Assembly (NCBI RefSeq): GCF_026168555.1
Contig: NZ_CP092471.1
Coordinates: forward strand, 816,501 to 880,500
Source of the DNA: Qipengyuania spongiae
GTDB taxonomy: Bacteria; Pseudomonadota; Alphaproteobacteria; Sphingomonadales; Sphingomonadaceae
DNA: 64,000 bases
Direction of reading: 5' to 3'
Positions 45,457-56,554 of this stretch are shown here, piece by piece. The translations under genes and the position numbers were made by a program. The notes below the pieces were generated by a model. The model worked only from the letters and a program-made list of their open reading frames with translations. It had not been told where the DNA came from and ran no database searches. How positions within the stretch are numbered: the stretch's first letter is position 1; each line of letters starts with the position of its first letter.

Positions 45457-46998
45457 CTAATTGGCCGTGACCACGAACTGCCCCATCATGCCTGCGTCCT
45501 CGTGCTCGAGGATATGACAGTGATACATGTAGGGATTGTCGGGATCGGTATTCTCTTCAAACCGCAACAGCAGCCTGACCTGTTCACGCGGGTTGACGAT
45601 AACGGTGTCCTTGAAGCCCGCCTCTTCCGCCCGCGGAGGCCGACCGTCCCGGTCGAGCAAGCGGAACTGCACGTTATGAATATGAAAGGGATGCGCCATC
45701 ATCGAAGCGTTAGCGATTTCCCATATTTCCCACTGACCCACCGGTACGCGTTGATTGATGACGTCCATGTCCATGGTCTCGCCGTTGATCGCCATGCCTC
45801 GACCCATCATGCCCATATCGAGCACGAAACGGCGGCTGCGAACGGCGAGCGAGGGGTCCGGCGCGGCAAGCGCGGCCAGGGTGGGCGGAAGCATAACTGA
45901 AGTCGACGCGCCGGAGGGACGCATATCGAGGATCGAAAAGGTGCGGCCCTGCCTCTCGCGACCGGTCCGGTTTCCCATCATTCCGCCGTCCATCATACCC
46001 CCGCCTTCTCCGGCCATCATGCCCATGGCGTTATCAGGACTGCTGGCATTCAGGCGCAGCGGGCGCCCTTCGGAAAGGTCGACGATCACTTGTGCGCGTT
46101 CGCCTGGGGCAAGGGTAAGACTTCGAACCTTCCGGGGTGCGGCAAGCAGGCCGCCATCGCTTGCGATGAGTTGCATCGGACGATCACCTTCGAGCGAGAA
46201 GGTGTAGAACCGCGCATTCGATCCATTGAGAAGCCGCAGGCGCAGCGGGCCGGCGGCGCCGTCGAAAACGGCATTGGCCGTTCCGTTCACATAGATGTGC
46301 TCGCCCAGCACTCCCATCATCCGCGAGTGCATGTTGAGCGGGTAAACGAGGCGGCCCGAGCTGTCGATCACGCGATCCTGCACGATGAGCGGTATGTCAT
46401 CCACACCGTACCGGCTCGGCAGATCGAGGCGATCCTCTTCCTCGTCGCGCACGTAGATCGGGGCTGCGAGACCGGCATAGACCTGTGGTCCCGCCCGCTG
46501 ATGTAAATGCGAATGATACCAGTATAGCGACGCGCGCTGGCGTATTTCGAAGGACGGGCTCCAGCGCTCGCCGGGCCGCACGAGCTGGTGCGGCCCGCCA
46601 TCCGCGGTGGCGGGAAGTTCGAAGCCATGCCAGTGGACGGTCGCATCTTCGGCAAGCTTGTTGTCGATGTGAAATCGAACCTGTTCGCCGCGACGCATTT
46701 CGAGGGTCGGTCCGAGATAGGATGCGTCGATACCGATTGTCGGAGACGGAGTGCCAGGCACGAAGTCTTTCTCGCCCGATGTCAGGGACAGGCGAAAGAC
46801 ACGCTCCCCCCGTTCGATGGTTCCTGCCTGTAGCTCAGGTATGGCGAGGGGATTGCTAGCGCCTGATCGATCGAGCGACATCCTACTTTGCGTGTCGCAA
46901 CCCACTAGCGGCAGCACCGCGAAACTCGTCGCCGCGAGGCCGACGCTCTTCATGAAGTCGCGGCGATCCTGAAAGTTGGGCCTGTCGATACCTGGCAT
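45457..46998 (-). CDS. Multicopper oxidase (CueO-like), Tat-exported
   Basis: A 513-residue periplasmic copper oxidase. The N-terminus has a twin-arginine signal ([20 protein letters not shown]). All four copper-binding blocks are present: [35 protein letters not shown] and [16 protein letters not shown], the last with the type-1 cysteine and an axial methionine. It probably oxidises Cu(I) or Fe(II). ATG at 46998 has GCAGGTG upstream; the GTG at 47004 overlaps that site. It is the second oxidase besides the one at 62214. Confidence 0.92.
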   Translation of the reverse strand: MPGIDRPNFQDRRDFMKSVGLAATSFAVLPLVGCDTQSRMSLDRSGASNPLAIPELQAGTIERGERVFRLSLTSGEKDFVPGTPSPTIGIDASYLGPTLEMRRGEQVRFHIDNKLAEDATVHWHGFELPATADGGPHQLVRPGERWSPSFEIRQRASLYWYHSHLHQRAGPQVYAGLAAPIYVRDEEEDRLDLPSRYGVDDIPLIVQDRVIDSSGRLVYPLNMHSRMMGVLGEHIYVNGTANAVFDGAAGPLRLRLLNGSNARFYTFSLEGDRPMQLIASDGGLLAAPRKVRSLTLAPGERAQVIVDLSEGRPLRLNASSPDNAMGMMAGEGGGMMDGGMMGNRTGRERQGRTFSILDMRPSGASTSVMLPPTLAALAAPDPSLAVRSRRFVLDMGMMGRGMAINGETMDMDVINQRVPVGQWEIWEIANASMMAHPFHIHNVQFRLLDRDGRPPRAEEAGFKDTVIVNPREQVRLLLRFEENTDPDNPYMYHCHILEHEDAGMMGQFVVTAN

Positions 46999-47056
46999 AT
47001 TCACCTGCTTTGGCGTGGGAGGCGCCGGCGCGACCGAGCACCTCCCACTTATTTTT

Positions 47057-47443
47057 CTATCGCGGCGTCACCGAGGTAACGACACTGCCTTCGGTTCCAG
47101 TACGAAATTCGAAGGCTATTCCCTCACCGATACTGACCTGTTCGAGGATCTGCGCGTCGGCTTCGAAGGCCATGGTCATTGCCGGCCATCCGATACTTTC
47201 GACCGGACTATGCTCGATGGTCACGGTGCCCGCCTCGGGATCGATGGCTGTAACCGTTCCCTCCGCGCTGGCGCTCTGCTCGCCGCCGGTCTCCTCCGCC
47301 ATCGGCATTTCGCCTGACATGGGCATACTGTCCGAGTTCGCCATTTCGTCAGGCATCATGGTCTCGGAGGTATCGTCCGCAGCATCGCAGGCTGCAAGCG
47401 CCAGCGGTGCCGCGAGCAGGATTATGTAGGTTAGGGTACGCAT
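47057..47443 (-). CDS. cusF: CusF-like periplasmic copper chaperone (lipoprotein)
   Basis: A 128-residue protein with a lipoprotein signal ([10 protein letters not shown]), a Met/acidic-rich linker ([12 protein letters not shown]), and a CusF domain: [17 protein letters not shown] followed by the metal-binding W/M region GWPAMTMAF. CusF binds Cu(I)/Ag(I) in the periplasm and hands it to CusB. The start lies 13 bases inside the end of cusA on the same strand, so the operon is tight. The lipobox suggests it is anchored, unlike classic CusF. Confidence 0.88.
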   Translation of the reverse strand: MRTLTYIILLAAPLALAACDAADDTSETMMPDEMANSDSMPMSGEMPMAEETGGEQSASAEGTVTAIDPEAGTVTIEHSPVESIGWPAMTMAFEADAQILEQVSIGEGIAFEFRTGTEGSVVTSVTPR

Positions 47444-50400
47444 TCTTCTTCTCCTTGAGAATTGGCCGGTTTTTCCGGACGGGGGCGCCGCAACAACAGA
47501 TAAGCGGCGGGAAGCAGGAACATGGACAGGAGCGGGGCGGTGATCATGCCGCCGACCATCGGCGCGGCGATGCGGCTCATGACTTCCGAGCCCGCGCCCG
47601 TGCCGATCAGGATCGGAAAGAGACCGGCAAGGATGACTGCGACGGTCATCGCCTTGGGCCGCACGCGCAGGAGCGCGCCTTCCCGGATGGCCTCGTCTAC
47701 TTCTTCGGCGCTCAGATCACCGCGCCGCCGCTCCAGTGCGGCTTTCAGGTAGATCAGCATCACCACGCCGAATTCGGCGGAGACGCCGGCAAGCGCGATG
47801 AAACCGACCGCAGTCGCCACCGACTGGTTGTAGCCCATCAGATAGAGCAACCAGTATCCGCCCGTCAGCGCGAAGGGCAGCGTGCCCATGATCAGCAAGG
47901 CTTCGTCCCAGCGCCGGAAAATGAGATATAGCAGCAGGAAGATGATCGCGAGCGTCGCGGGAACCACGACCTTCAGTCGCTCATATGCGCGCGTCAGATA
48001 TTCGAACTGGCCCGCATAGGACAGGCTGACGCCGGCAGGAAGATCGGCACCCGCGGCGACGACCTCCTGCAGATCGGCGACCACCGAGGTAAGATCGCGG
48101 CCCCGGACGTCGACGTAGATGTAGCTGGTCAGTCGGCCCTGTTCGCTCTTGAGCATGGGCGGACCGTCGCTGACGGCGATACGGGCGACAGTGCCAAGCG
48201 TGATCTGTTGGCCGGACGGCGTCAGAACCGGCAAGGCCCTGAGTTCCTCGACGCTGTCCCTGATTTCGCGGGGATAGCGCACATTGATCGGATAGCGCGC
48301 CAGCCCCTCGACGGTCCGTGCGACATTGGCACCGCCAACTGCACCAGAGACGATCTGCTGGATGTCGGCAATGTTGAGCCCGTATCGCGCGGCCGCCATC
48401 CGGTCGATATCGACATCGACATACCGACCGCCCGACAGCCGCTCGGCCAGGGCGGAACTCACGCCAGGCACGGTCTTGGCGATACGCTCCACATCGAGTG
48501 CAACGCGTTCGAGTTGATCGAGATCGTCGCCTGAAACCTTGACCCCGATCGGGCTCTTGATCCCGGTCGCGAGCATGTCGATCCGGTTGCGGATCGGCGG
48601 CACCCAGACATTGGCGAGGCCCGGCACCTGGACGACCCGGTCAAGTTCCTCGACCAGCAGATCGGGCGTCATTCCCTCGCGCCACTCCTCGCGCGGCTTG
48701 AAGCGGATCGTCGTTTCGAACATCGTCAGGGGAGCCGGATCCGTCGCTGTATCGGCGCGCCCCGCCTTGCCGAACACCGTTTCCACCTCGGGGACCGACT
48801 TGATCAGGCGATCGGTGCGCTGCAGCAGCGCCGAAGCCTCGCCGGGGGAGAGGCCGGGCAGCGCGCTCGGCATATAAAGCAAATCGCCTTCATCGAGCGG
48901 CGGGAGGAACTCGCCGCCAAGCCGGGTGAAGGGGATCGCGGTGGTCAGGAAGATCAGCGCCGCGATCACCAGCGTTGCCTTTGGGCGCCGCATGACCCAG
49001 TCGAGCCCCGGACGATAGATTTTCGTCAGCCAGCGGTTGAGAAAATTGGAATCCTCCGAAGGGATCTTCCCACGGATCAGCCATCCCATCATTACCGGCA
49101 CCAGCGTTACCGACAGAATGGCCGCGGCCGCCATGGCATAGGTCTTGGTGAAAGCGAGCGGAGCGAACAACCGCCCTTCCTGCGCCTGCAGGGTGAAGAC
49201 CGGTAGGAACGACAGCGTAATGATCAGCAGACTGAAGAACAACGCCGGTCCCACTTCCTTCGATGCATCGGCGATGATCCGCCAGCGTTCCTTCACCGCG
49301 AGCACGGTATCGGGATTCTCGTGTTCCCATCGCTCGAGATGCTTGTGCGCGTTCTCAATCATGACGACGGCGGCATCGACCATCGCACCGACCGCGATGG
49401 CTATTCCACCCAGCGACATGATGTTGGCATTGACGCCCTGGATGCGCATCACGATGAAGGCCGCGAGCACGCCCAAAGGCAGGGTGATGATGGCGACAAG
49501 TGCCGAGCGCGCGTGCCAGAGGAACAGCGCGCATACGAGCGCCACGACGATAAACTCTTCGATGAGCTTCGTGGTGAGGTTCTCTATAGACGCATCGATG
49601 AGCTGAGAGCGATCGTAGGTCGTGACGATCTCGACGCCTTCGGGAAGGCTTGCCTGCAAGTCGTCGAGTTTCTGTTCGACGGCCTGTATTGCGCTTCTTG
49701 CATCCGCACCCTGGCGCAGGACGATGATGCCGCCGGCAACCTCGCCTTCGCCATTGAGCTCGGCGATGCCTCGGCGCAGTTCGGGGCCGACCTGGATCGT
49801 CGCTACGTCGCCCAGCGTGACCGGAACGCCGCCGCTCACCGCGCGCAGCGGGATCGCCCTGAAATCGTCGAGGTCGCCGAGATAACCCGAGGCACGGACC
49901 ATATATTCGGCTTCGCCCATCTCGACGATCGAGCCGCCCGCTTCCTGGTTGGCGGACTGGATTGCGCTCACGATCTCGGCGTGAGTCACGCCGAGCGAGG
50001 CCATCCGGTAAGGCTCGAGCACGACCTGGTATTGCTTGACCATTCCTCCGACGCTGGCGACCTCGGCAATGCCGGGGATTGTCTTGAGCTCGTAGCGCAG
50101 GAACCAGTCCTGCAGGCTGCGCAGTCCGGCAAGGTCGTGTCCGCCGCTGCGATCGATCAGCGCATATTCGTAGATCCACCCTACCCCGGTGGCATCGGGG
50201 CCGAGCGTGCTCGTCACGCCATCGGGCAGGCGGACCTGCACCTGGTTGAGATATTCGAGCACACGCGATCGCGCCCAGTAGAGGTCGGTACCGTCCTCGA
50301 AGATGATATAGACATAGCTGTCGCCGAACATCGAGTAGCCGCGGACGGTTTTCGCCCCCGGCACCGAAAGCATGGTCGTTGCCAGGGGGTAGGTGACTTG

Positions 50401-50589
50401 GTCCTCGACGATCCGGGGGGCCTGCCCCGGATAGTTTGACCGGACCACAACCTGCACATCGGACAGATCGGGCAACGCGTCGACCGGCGTCGTGCGCACC
50501 GCCCAGAAACCGGCCAGCGTTACCGCGACGGCGGCGAGAACGATAAACAGGCGGTTGGCGATCGAGGCATCAATTATCCGAGCAATCAT
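47431..50589 (-). CDS. cusA: CusA-like copper/silver RND transporter
   Basis: A 1052-residue HME-class RND pump. [20 protein letters not shown] opens the protein, and helix 4 carries [20 protein letters not shown], the CusA (Cu/Ag) version of the proton-relay motif. ATG at 50589 is fixed by ATGA overlap with cusB; the longer frame upstream is cusB read out of frame. With CusB and CusC it exports Cu(I)/Ag(I) from the periplasm. Confidence 0.93.
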   Translation of the reverse strand: MIARIIDASIANRLFIVLAAVAVTLAGFWAVRTTPVDALPDLSDVQVVVRSNYPGQAPRIVEDQVTYPLATTMLSVPGAKTVRGYSMFGDSYVYIIFEDGTDLYWARSRVLEYLNQVQVRLPDGVTSTLGPDATGVGWIYEYALIDRSGGHDLAGLRSLQDWFLRYELKTIPGIAEVASVGGMVKQYQVVLEPYRMASLGVTHAEIVSAIQSANQEAGGSIVEMGEAEYMVRASGYLGDLDDFRAIPLRAVSGGVPVTLGDVATIQVGPELRRGIAELNGEGEVAGGIIVLRQGADARSAIQAVEQKLDDLQASLPEGVEIVTTYDRSQLIDASIENLTTKLIEEFIVVALVCALFLWHARSALVAIITLPLGVLAAFIVMRIQGVNANIMSLGGIAIAVGAMVDAAVVMIENAHKHLERWEHENPDTVLAVKERWRIIADASKEVGPALFFSLLIITLSFLPVFTLQAQEGRLFAPLAFTKTYAMAAAAILSVTLVPVMMGWLIRGKIPSEDSNFLNRWLTKIYRPGLDWVMRRPKATLVIAALIFLTTAIPFTRLGGEFLPPLDEGDLLYMPSALPGLSPGEASALLQRTDRLIKSVPEVETVFGKAGRADTATDPAPLTMFETTIRFKPREEWREGMTPDLLVEELDRVVQVPGLANVWVPPIRNRIDMLATGIKSPIGVKVSGDDLDQLERVALDVERIAKTVPGVSSALAERLSGGRYVDVDIDRMAAARYGLNIADIQQIVSGAVGGANVARTVEGLARYPINVRYPREIRDSVEELRALPVLTPSGQQITLGTVARIAVSDGPPMLKSEQGRLTSYIYVDVRGRDLTSVVADLQEVVAAGADLPAGVSLSYAGQFEYLTRAYERLKVVVPATLAIIFLLLYLIFRRWDEALLIMGTLPFALTGGYWLLYLMGYNQSVATAVGFIALAGVSAEFGVVMLIYLKAALERRRGDLSAEEVDEAIREGALLRVRPKAMTVAVILAGLFPILIGTGAGSEVMSRIAAPMVGGMITAPLLSMFLLPAAYLLLRRPRPEKPANSQGEEECVP

Positions 50590-52094
50590 TGTCCGGCCCT
50601 CGTGATAGACTCGATCCGGGGGCCGGCATCCTGCTGGGTGAAGGTGAAGCGCACCCTGTCTCCCGTCTCGAGCCCGCGCATTTGCGCCGCGCTCTTCGTG
50701 CGGAAGGTCATGGTCATCGCGGGCCAATCGAGCCGGGGCACAGGACCATGCCGCAGCGTCACCGAACCATTGGCGATCGACTGGATCGTGCCGGTGGCAC
50801 CGAAGGTCGCTGGTTCGTCCTCGCCGCCGGTGGAAGCGTCATCTGCCTGATCGACCGGACGGACGTCGAGTCCGGTAAGGCTTGCTTCGGAATCGAGCAG
50901 GAACTGACCCGATGTCACGACCTGTTCGCCGGCCGACAGACCGGCCAGAACCTCGGTCCTGCCACCCGCTTCGCGGCCGATCCGGACCTCGGCGGGCATG
51001 AAACCGCCCTCGTCCTGCTTCACCATCACGATGGTTCGACGTCCGGTCCTGATAACGGCTTCGGACGGCACCAGCAGCGCGCGGCGTGTGTCCGGGGTCA
51101 GCGAGACCTGTGCGAACATGCCCGGCTTGAGGCGACCGGATGCATTGGGCAGTTGCGCACGAACGGTGATCGTACGGCTTGCATCCTCCGCGCTCGGCAG
51201 GATAGCGACAATGGGTCCGGAGAAGCGTTCCTCGGGGAATGCGGTCAGCGTCGCGCTGACAGGTTGCCCGACGCGTACATTCGCCGCCTGCGTTTCAGGC
51301 ACCGCGGCTTCGAGCCAGATCGGTGAGAAACCGGTTATCTCGGCGAGCGTCTGTCCGGCCATGACTGTCATTCCCGGACGCACGCCGAGCGATGTGATGG
51401 CACCTCCAATCGGCGCGGTAACGGTGATCGTGGACTGCGGACGTCCATTGCGCCCTACCGATGAGATCAGGCCTGGAGGCATGCCCAAAAGGCGCATGCG
51501 TTCGCGCATGGCCTGCGCAAGTTCTTCATCACCGCTGTTCAGGACGGCCAGATACTCCTGCTGCGCTCCGCCCCATTCGGGAACCAGGATATCCGCGAGC
51601 GGCGCGCCCCGTCCAACGACATCGTCGGGCGCGCGGCCGTAGGTTCTTTGTACATAGCCTCCGGCACGTGGCTGGACGATCGCGACGTCGCGTTCGTTGT
51701 AGGCCAGAACGCCTGTGACGGTTATTTCCGGCTCGAGGACGCCGTACTCGGCTTCAGTGGTGCGGATGCCGAAATTCTGCACCAGGCCGGGATCTATCCT
51801 GACGCCTGCAGTGGCCTCCTCGCCCGCGCACTTGGGCACCAGCTGCATATCCATGAAGGGCGAATTGCCCGGCTCGTCGAAGTGCTGCCCCGGCACCATC
51901 GGGTCGTACCAGTAAAGGACCTCCTCGCATTCGGTCGCACTGCCGCCCGCGTCGCTTGCACCACCCTGGCCTTCGCCGAGCTGCGAGAGACCATAGCCGG
52001 CGGCAAGACTGATGAGCGCGACCGTGCCTGCCATCGTCCAGGATTTCTGGCGCGGCGACAGCCTGTCCCACGCGGCTCCCATTGCGGCTCTCAT
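50586..52094 (-). CDS. cusB: CusB-like adaptor with C-terminal CusF-like domain
   Basis: A 502-residue membrane-fusion protein. After an anchor ([19 protein letters not shown]) comes the heavy-metal binding segment [20 protein letters not shown] with MDMQLVPKC, typical of CusB, then the lipoyl and barrel domains. The last 80 residues form a CusF-like fold ending in [12 protein letters not shown]. The fused domain repeats the separate CusF gene downstream. Start 52094 is set by ATGA overlap with cusC. Confidence 0.92.
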   Translation of the reverse strand: MRAAMGAAWDRLSPRQKSWTMAGTVALISLAAGYGLSQLGEGQGGASDAGGSATECEEVLYWYDPMVPGQHFDEPGNSPFMDMQLVPKCAGEEATAGVRIDPGLVQNFGIRTTEAEYGVLEPEITVTGVLAYNERDVAIVQPRAGGYVQRTYGRAPDDVVGRGAPLADILVPEWGGAQQEYLAVLNSGDEELAQAMRERMRLLGMPPGLISSVGRNGRPQSTITVTAPIGGAITSLGVRPGMTVMAGQTLAEITGFSPIWLEAAVPETQAANVRVGQPVSATLTAFPEERFSGPIVAILPSAEDASRTITVRAQLPNASGRLKPGMFAQVSLTPDTRRALLVPSEAVIRTGRRTIVMVKQDEGGFMPAEVRIGREAGGRTEVLAGLSAGEQVVTSGQFLLDSEASLTGLDVRPVDQADDASTGGEDEPATFGATGTIQSIANGSVTLRHGPVPRLDWPAMTMTFRTKSAAQMRGLETGDRVRFTFTQQDAGPRIESITRAGQ

Positions 52095-53326
52095 CGGCCA
52101 TACTCCCCATAGGTCAGTCGCAGGTTCGCGGCGGCTTCGACGGTCGCTTCCTCGCGTTGCAGAATGTCCACCCGCAGCACGGCGAGCGTTTTGATGGCGT
52201 CGATGACGTCGAGCAGTTCCGCGCGGCCCGCGGCAAAGCTCGCGCGCTCGAGGTCCACGCGGCTTTCGGCAAGGGGAAGCAATTCGTCGGTCGCGCGCTG
52301 CCATTGTCGATAAGCGCTGCGCCATGCCGCGAGATCGGTTTCGAACCGGGCTTCGAGTTCACGCAGCCGATCGGCTCTGGCCGACTGTGCCGCAGCCGCT
52401 TCGGCTTCGGCGGCGGCTATACGCGGGTTTTGGCGCCGGTCCGCGAAAATCGGGAGCGTGATCGAACCCATCACCGAGATTGCATCGCCAAAATCGGGAT
52501 CGCGCCGTCCATAGCTCACATTGACGCCGAAATCCGGACGCCTTTCCGATCGGGCAAGATCGCTTCTCGCTTCCGCTTGGCGGACCTGCGCAAGCGCCAC
52601 GACGAGCTCCGGATTGCTTTGAAGCATGGCCCGCAAACCTTCGGGATCGAGATCGGCCGAAGGGATGGTTCCGGTCGCGGTGGCGGTCGGCAGAGCGGTA
52701 TAGCGCGACAGCATGGCCTGAGCGGCCTCTCGGTCGGCCTCGATCCTGGTCCGCATATCCTCGACTTCGAGCACGGCACGGCGTATTTCCAGACTTTCGG
52801 CGGGTCTGGCCGAACCGGCGGCGACAGCACTGCGCGCGAGTGGTACGAGCCCCTCGATTTCAGCAAGTGCATCGTCGGCGACGGTCAGAGCCCGTTGGGC
52901 ATAAGCCAACGAAATCCATGCCATTCCTGCTCCGACGCGTACCCTGTAACGGGTCTGACGCAATTGTGCTGCGGCAAGGTCGATGTCGGCGTCCGCCATT
53001 CCGAACCGGGCCCGACGTTTCGCGAGATTGGGAATCTCCTGTTCGATACCGACTTGGATTTGCGTAGGGAGCTGGCGACCCAGCTCGAACGCAGCCGGCC
53101 CGCTTACCGGCAGGTTCTGGATGCCCGCGCGAAGGCGCGGATCGGGCAGTTCATCGGCAGCGTCGGCGATCTCGCGCCGGGCGTCCAGTCGCAGCTCGCT
53201 TGTGCGAACCTGGGGCTGGTCGCTCGTTGCTGCTCGCAAAGCTTCTTCATAGCCCACCGACTGGGCATTACTCGCCGGCGCGAGGGCCAGCAGGACCGGA
53301 ATCGCGGTCCAAGTAATTCGTTGCAT
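52091..53326 (-). CDS. cusC: CusC-like outer membrane efflux protein (TolC family)
   Basis: A 411-residue TolC-family channel with signal peptide ending SNAQ. ELPDPRLRAGIQNLPVSGP and the later GSITLPIFADRRQNPRIAAA identify the metal-efflux branch. It is the outer-membrane part of the CusCBA copper/silver pump and is coupled to cusB by ATGA. ATG at 53326 (MQRITWTAIPVLLALAP) directly precedes the hydrophobic signal; another ATG lies 10 bases upstream in a different frame. Confidence 0.9.
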   Translation of the reverse strand: MQRITWTAIPVLLALAPASNAQSVGYEEALRAATSDQPQVRTSELRLDARREIADAADELPDPRLRAGIQNLPVSGPAAFELGRQLPTQIQVGIEQEIPNLAKRRARFGMADADIDLAAAQLRQTRYRVRVGAGMAWISLAYAQRALTVADDALAEIEGLVPLARSAVAAGSARPAESLEIRRAVLEVEDMRTRIEADREAAQAMLSRYTALPTATATGTIPSADLDPEGLRAMLQSNPELVVALAQVRQAEARSDLARSERRPDFGVNVSYGRRDPDFGDAISVMGSITLPIFADRRQNPRIAAAEAEAAAAQSARADRLRELEARFETDLAAWRSAYRQWQRATDELLPLAESRVDLERASFAAGRAELLDVIDAIKTLAVLRVDILQREEATVEAAANLRLTYGEYGR

Positions 53327-53441
53327 GATCGTTCATCCGCAAAAGGAGCGCGTCAGACACGCGTTCCGGATCACCGGCCCGCATCGAGCGCAGGTCGTCC
53401 ATCCAGAGGCAGGAGCGCACAGGCTTATGCCTGCACGCGGG

Positions 53442-53798
53442 TCATGCCGGAAATTGCGGAGGTGGCGGTTCTGGCCCCAGCCTTGGGGCCGCGAGCGAAT
53501 TGGAGACTAATCTGCTGAACTGAGAAGCCTGCGCCGGTATTTCACCGACCAGGGTCGCATCACCCCCTGGAACGAGGGGCGGGATGCAGCCGAATGCCAC
53601 GAGACAATCCAGCCGAAGGTTCTTGCAAGGCACGCCGTCATGATCGTCCATGGAAGCTGCGCCCGCCATCATCTCCATCTCGGCGCAGGCCGGTTTGCCT
53701 GCATCGACCGCCTGAGGCAGGGCAGATGCATGCGCTGCCGACTGGACGAACAGCCCGCAGGCGATCAGTAGCAGTCCAAGGGTGCGCAAGACTCGCAT
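53442..53798 (-). CDS. Small secreted Cys/Met-rich protein of the copper operon
   Basis: A 118-residue exported protein. The signal peptide is MRVLRTLGLLLIACGLFVQS; the mature part has CAEMEMMAGAASMDDHDG and then CKNLRLDCLVAFGCIPP, potential metal ligands, and ends in a proline-rich tail EPPPPQF. Small proteins of this type precede copper-resistance genes in proteobacteria. The frame can also start at 53861, one base inside the end of the MBL gene, so translation coupling is possible. Function inferred from context only. Confidence 0.6.
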   Translation of the reverse strand: MRVLRTLGLLLIACGLFVQSAAHASALPQAVDAGKPACAEMEMMAGAASMDDHDGVPCKNLRLDCLVAFGCIPPLVPGGDATLVGEIPAQASQFSRLVSNSLAAPRLGPEPPPPQFPA

Positions 53799-53860
53799 AA
53801 AAAAAGCGTAAAGCTTTGAAGAGCGCAAGACAAGGACCTCGCATCGGGTGCGATGGTTCA

Positions 53861-55210
53861 TCACGACGCGTGCTGCCAGGCACCCATCGAGCCCAGATAT
53901 ATATCGAGCTTGCCAAATCCTTTGCTTTGCAGCCAGCCCGCCGCCACACTCGCACGCATTCCACTGGCACACATGACGGAATAGGCGCGTTCGCGATCGA
54001 GCTCGGCGAAGCGGGAATTGAGCTCGCCCACGTAGATGTGGTCCGATCCCTCGATCGCGCCGCTGCGCCGCTCATCGAGGTCACGCACATCGAGCAAGGT
54101 CCAGTCGTCGCGCTTGCGCTCGAGACGATCCTGAACCTCGTTCGTCCCGATCATCGGAAGGCTCGCCATCTTCATTCCTTGCGCTGCAGCCGGCACGATA
54201 CCGACATAGCCGCCGACGATCGAGTCGAGCCCGATCCTCACAAGGTGCGTCATGGCCGAAGCCAGCTGGTCTTCCGCCGATCCGACGAGGGCGATTGTTT
54301 CACCCTCCCTGATGAACCAGCCCGCAAACGCCGAAATCATGCCGACCGGAAGGCATATCGAACCAGGCAGATGCCCGCTTGCGTATGCAAGCGGATCCCG
54401 CACGTCGACGACATGGTCGGCGTCGATTTCGCGGATGTCCGAGAGCATGAGACGTTTTGGTCGCAGGATCCGTGGCGCAGGAGATGTTCCCTCGACATTC
54501 AGACGCTCCATCAGTCTGAAATAGGGTGGCTGGTAATGATGCTCGGCGAGCTTCGCCTCGATGAATTCCTCGCGATCGGCTATCTGGAGCCGCGGATTGT
54601 TGCGACGTTCGTGGCCTATGGTCGAGAATTCCCGGTTCGCCATTCCCGAACCGCAGACCGAGCCTGCTCCATGCGCGGGGTAAATGATCGCCTGGTCACC
54701 CAGACCGCAAATCTTCTGCAGTGAATCGTACAGGAGGCCCGCGACCTCCCGCGCGCGCTCGGGATAGAAATCGGTGCGTCCGACGTCGCCAACGAAGAGC
54801 GCATCGCCGGTGAACACGCCGACCGGTCCTTCGGGAAAATCGTCGTCATGGAGGACGAAGGCGAGATGATCGTCGGTGTGACCGGGAGTTTCGAGCACCG
54901 AAATCCGCAACTTCCCGATCTCGAAAACGTCGCCCTCTCGCGCGGTGTCGGCGAAAACAATCTCGTCCGCAGGGTTTGGACCGTGCAGAACGCGGGCACC
55001 GGTCATTTTGGCCAATACCGGCGATCCCGTGATGAGATCCTCATTCCTGTGCGTTTCGAAGATATGCGTGATCTCCAGCCCTTCGGCGCGGGCACGCTCG
55101 ACATAAATCTCGCAGTCCCGGCGCGGATCGATGACCGCTGCCTTGCCCTGCGAACCAATCAGATAGGAAAGGTGGGAGAGGCCGGGGGTCTTTATCTTCT
55201 CGAGCAGCAT
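53861..55210 (-). CDS. MBL-fold hydrolase with C-terminal rhodanese domains
   Basis: A 449-residue protein with an ETHE1-like metallo-beta-lactamase domain (1-230) and two rhodanese-like modules. Metal-ligand positions: THRNEDLITGS replaces the usual THxHxDHxxG, while ETPGHTDDHLAF and FTGDALFVGDVGRTDF are normal. The last rhodanese has YSVMCASGMRASVAA with a catalytic-type cysteine. Relatives are persulfide dioxygenases that oxidise glutathione persulfide. ATG at 55210 opens the homology; it heads the copper operon. Confidence 0.82.
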   Translation of the reverse strand: MLLEKIKTPGLSHLSYLIGSQGKAAVIDPRRDCEIYVERARAEGLEITHIFETHRNEDLITGSPVLAKMTGARVLHGPNPADEIVFADTAREGDVFEIGKLRISVLETPGHTDDHLAFVLHDDDFPEGPVGVFTGDALFVGDVGRTDFYPERAREVAGLLYDSLQKICGLGDQAIIYPAHGAGSVCGSGMANREFSTIGHERRNNPRLQIADREEFIEAKLAEHHYQPPYFRLMERLNVEGTSPAPRILRPKRLMLSDIREIDADHVVDVRDPLAYASGHLPGSICLPVGMISAFAGWFIREGETIALVGSAEDQLASAMTHLVRIGLDSIVGGYVGIVPAAAQGMKMASLPMIGTNEVQDRLERKRDDWTLLDVRDLDERRSGAIEGSDHIYVGELNSRFAELDRERAYSVMCASGMRASVAAGWLQSKGFGKLDIYLGSMGAWQHAS

Positions 55211-55253
55211 GTTTTGCCTCGTCGTTAGAGTGTTTCCGCGAGCCCGCGTCGAT

Positions 55254-55972
55254 CTAGTCGATCCCGAATTCGGCTTTGAGCGCCGAGACGTTCTCGAAGC
55301 GGTCTGCTTCTGGCCGGGCGATAGCGGGTTTAGCGTTGACCCAGGTGTTCTCGCAGACGAATTCGAGCATGGCTGCCGCGAGGTCGGCGTGCCTGCAACG
55401 AAAGCAACCCTCGGCAAGACGCTCGTCGGTAATGACGGCTTCACCCGTATAGGGTTCGTCGAGGAGCCAGCCCGGTCGCGCAGCCGTCCATTTCAGGCCT
55501 TTCGCGCGCTCCAGAAGATCTTCCATGCGCGCATCTGTTCGAGAATATTGTGCAAGGCTGGTCTTGCCGTGAGCTCGAACCATGCAGGAACGCTGGGTTG
55601 CGGCTCTACAAACGCCGCCGATATCACGACGATCTGGGAAATGCCGGTCGTCGACATCGCTTCCACCAGCCTGCGGGTTCCCTCCGTGTAAAGCGGAGGC
55701 GGATCGATCGTCGTGGATGGACTGAACCCTATACCGAGTGCGGAAATGACCGCACGACAACCTTCAAGCTCGCTGCTGAAGTCGTCATTGAGAACGTCGC
55801 ACTGGAAATACTCGACATTGTCGACCCTGTCCGATGGTTCGGGCAGGGTGTGTTCGAACGCTCGTACCGCGATGCCCTTGCGGACCGCATGGCGCAATAT
55901 TTCCGTGCCGGTCTTTCCTCCGGCACCGAAGACCGCAAGGGGGGCTGCATCGGTCACAGGCTCAGCTTCCAC
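55254..55972 (-). pseudogene. NAD(P)-binding (atypical SDR) protein, frameshifted
   Basis: The first frame (55972 to 55493) has a GxGGxxG Rossmann start (LAVFGAGGKTGTEILRHAVR) and runs to ALHNILEQMR. The second frame (to 55254) continues the family pattern exactly: RMEDLLERAKGLKWTAARPG, then WLLDEPYTGEAV. One missing base at about 55526-55532 would join the two. An NAD(P)H-binding, NmrA/ycdF-like role would be expected if intact. Either a genuine decay event or a sequencing error. Confidence 0.75.
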
Positions 55973-56065
55973 TGTAGCACCTCATTGTAAATTCGGCCGC
56001 GCTTGCCGGGCCGATCATGATTATGGAGCGGGCACCGACGGAAGCCGGCGCCCGCTCGCTCATGT

Positions 56066-56554
56066 TCACGCTTCGCTGTTGCCGCAAGTCGTGTACCCCC
56101 AGAACCCGAACTCGTCCTTCATCCGGGGGCCGGCGACGATGAGCTCCTGCATTTGCAAGCCCGCGTCTCCTTCGTCATCGAGAATGCGCGTACGGATACG
56201 AAGCTCACCATTCGCATACTCACCCGAGGCGCTTGCCGTAACAGGGATCAGCTTGCCGTTGATCTTGATGGCCCCGCGACCGCTGTTGTCGTAGACGAAT
56301 GACGGAAAAGCGACCTCGGTCAGGCGGAACTGGCACGTGTTTTCGGCTCCCAGCGCGGCGAGGTCCGCCTCGCTCATGGTCTCGGGCAGCATGAGGCCGG
56401 GGCTGAGGTTGGCAAGAGCGCTCGCAGCACTCTCTATCGGAGCTGCCGTCGCCGGAGGATCGAGCTGCGCTTCGCGATCATTGCCGACCGCGGTATTGGT
56501 GTTGCAGGCCGCCAGCGGGAGGGCTGCAAGCGTCAGAAGTGCGATCTTGTTCAT
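56066..56554 (-). CDS. Putative lipoprotein, last gene of the permease operon
   Basis: A 162-residue lipoprotein with signal MNKIALLTLAALPLAAC. The mature part has a Cys in ENTCQFRLTEV, a GKLIPVTASASGEYANGEL strand region and a C-terminal FWGYTTCG with a second cysteine. I recognise no named family. It is coupled to the upstream DUF305 gene by ATGA, so it belongs to the permease/channel operon. Confidence 0.65.
   Translation of the reverse strand: MNKIALLTLAALPLAACNTNTAVGNDREAQLDPPATAAPIESAASALANLSPGLMLPETMSEADLAALGAENTCQFRLTEVAFPSFVYDNSGRGAIKINGKLIPVTASASGEYANGELRIRTRILDDEGDAGLQMQELIVAGPRMKDEFGFWGYTTCGNSEA

Noticed and set aside
43905..45470. 521-codon plus-strand frame opposite the copper ATPase
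   Set aside because: Shadow frame with no motifs; the ATPase is complete.
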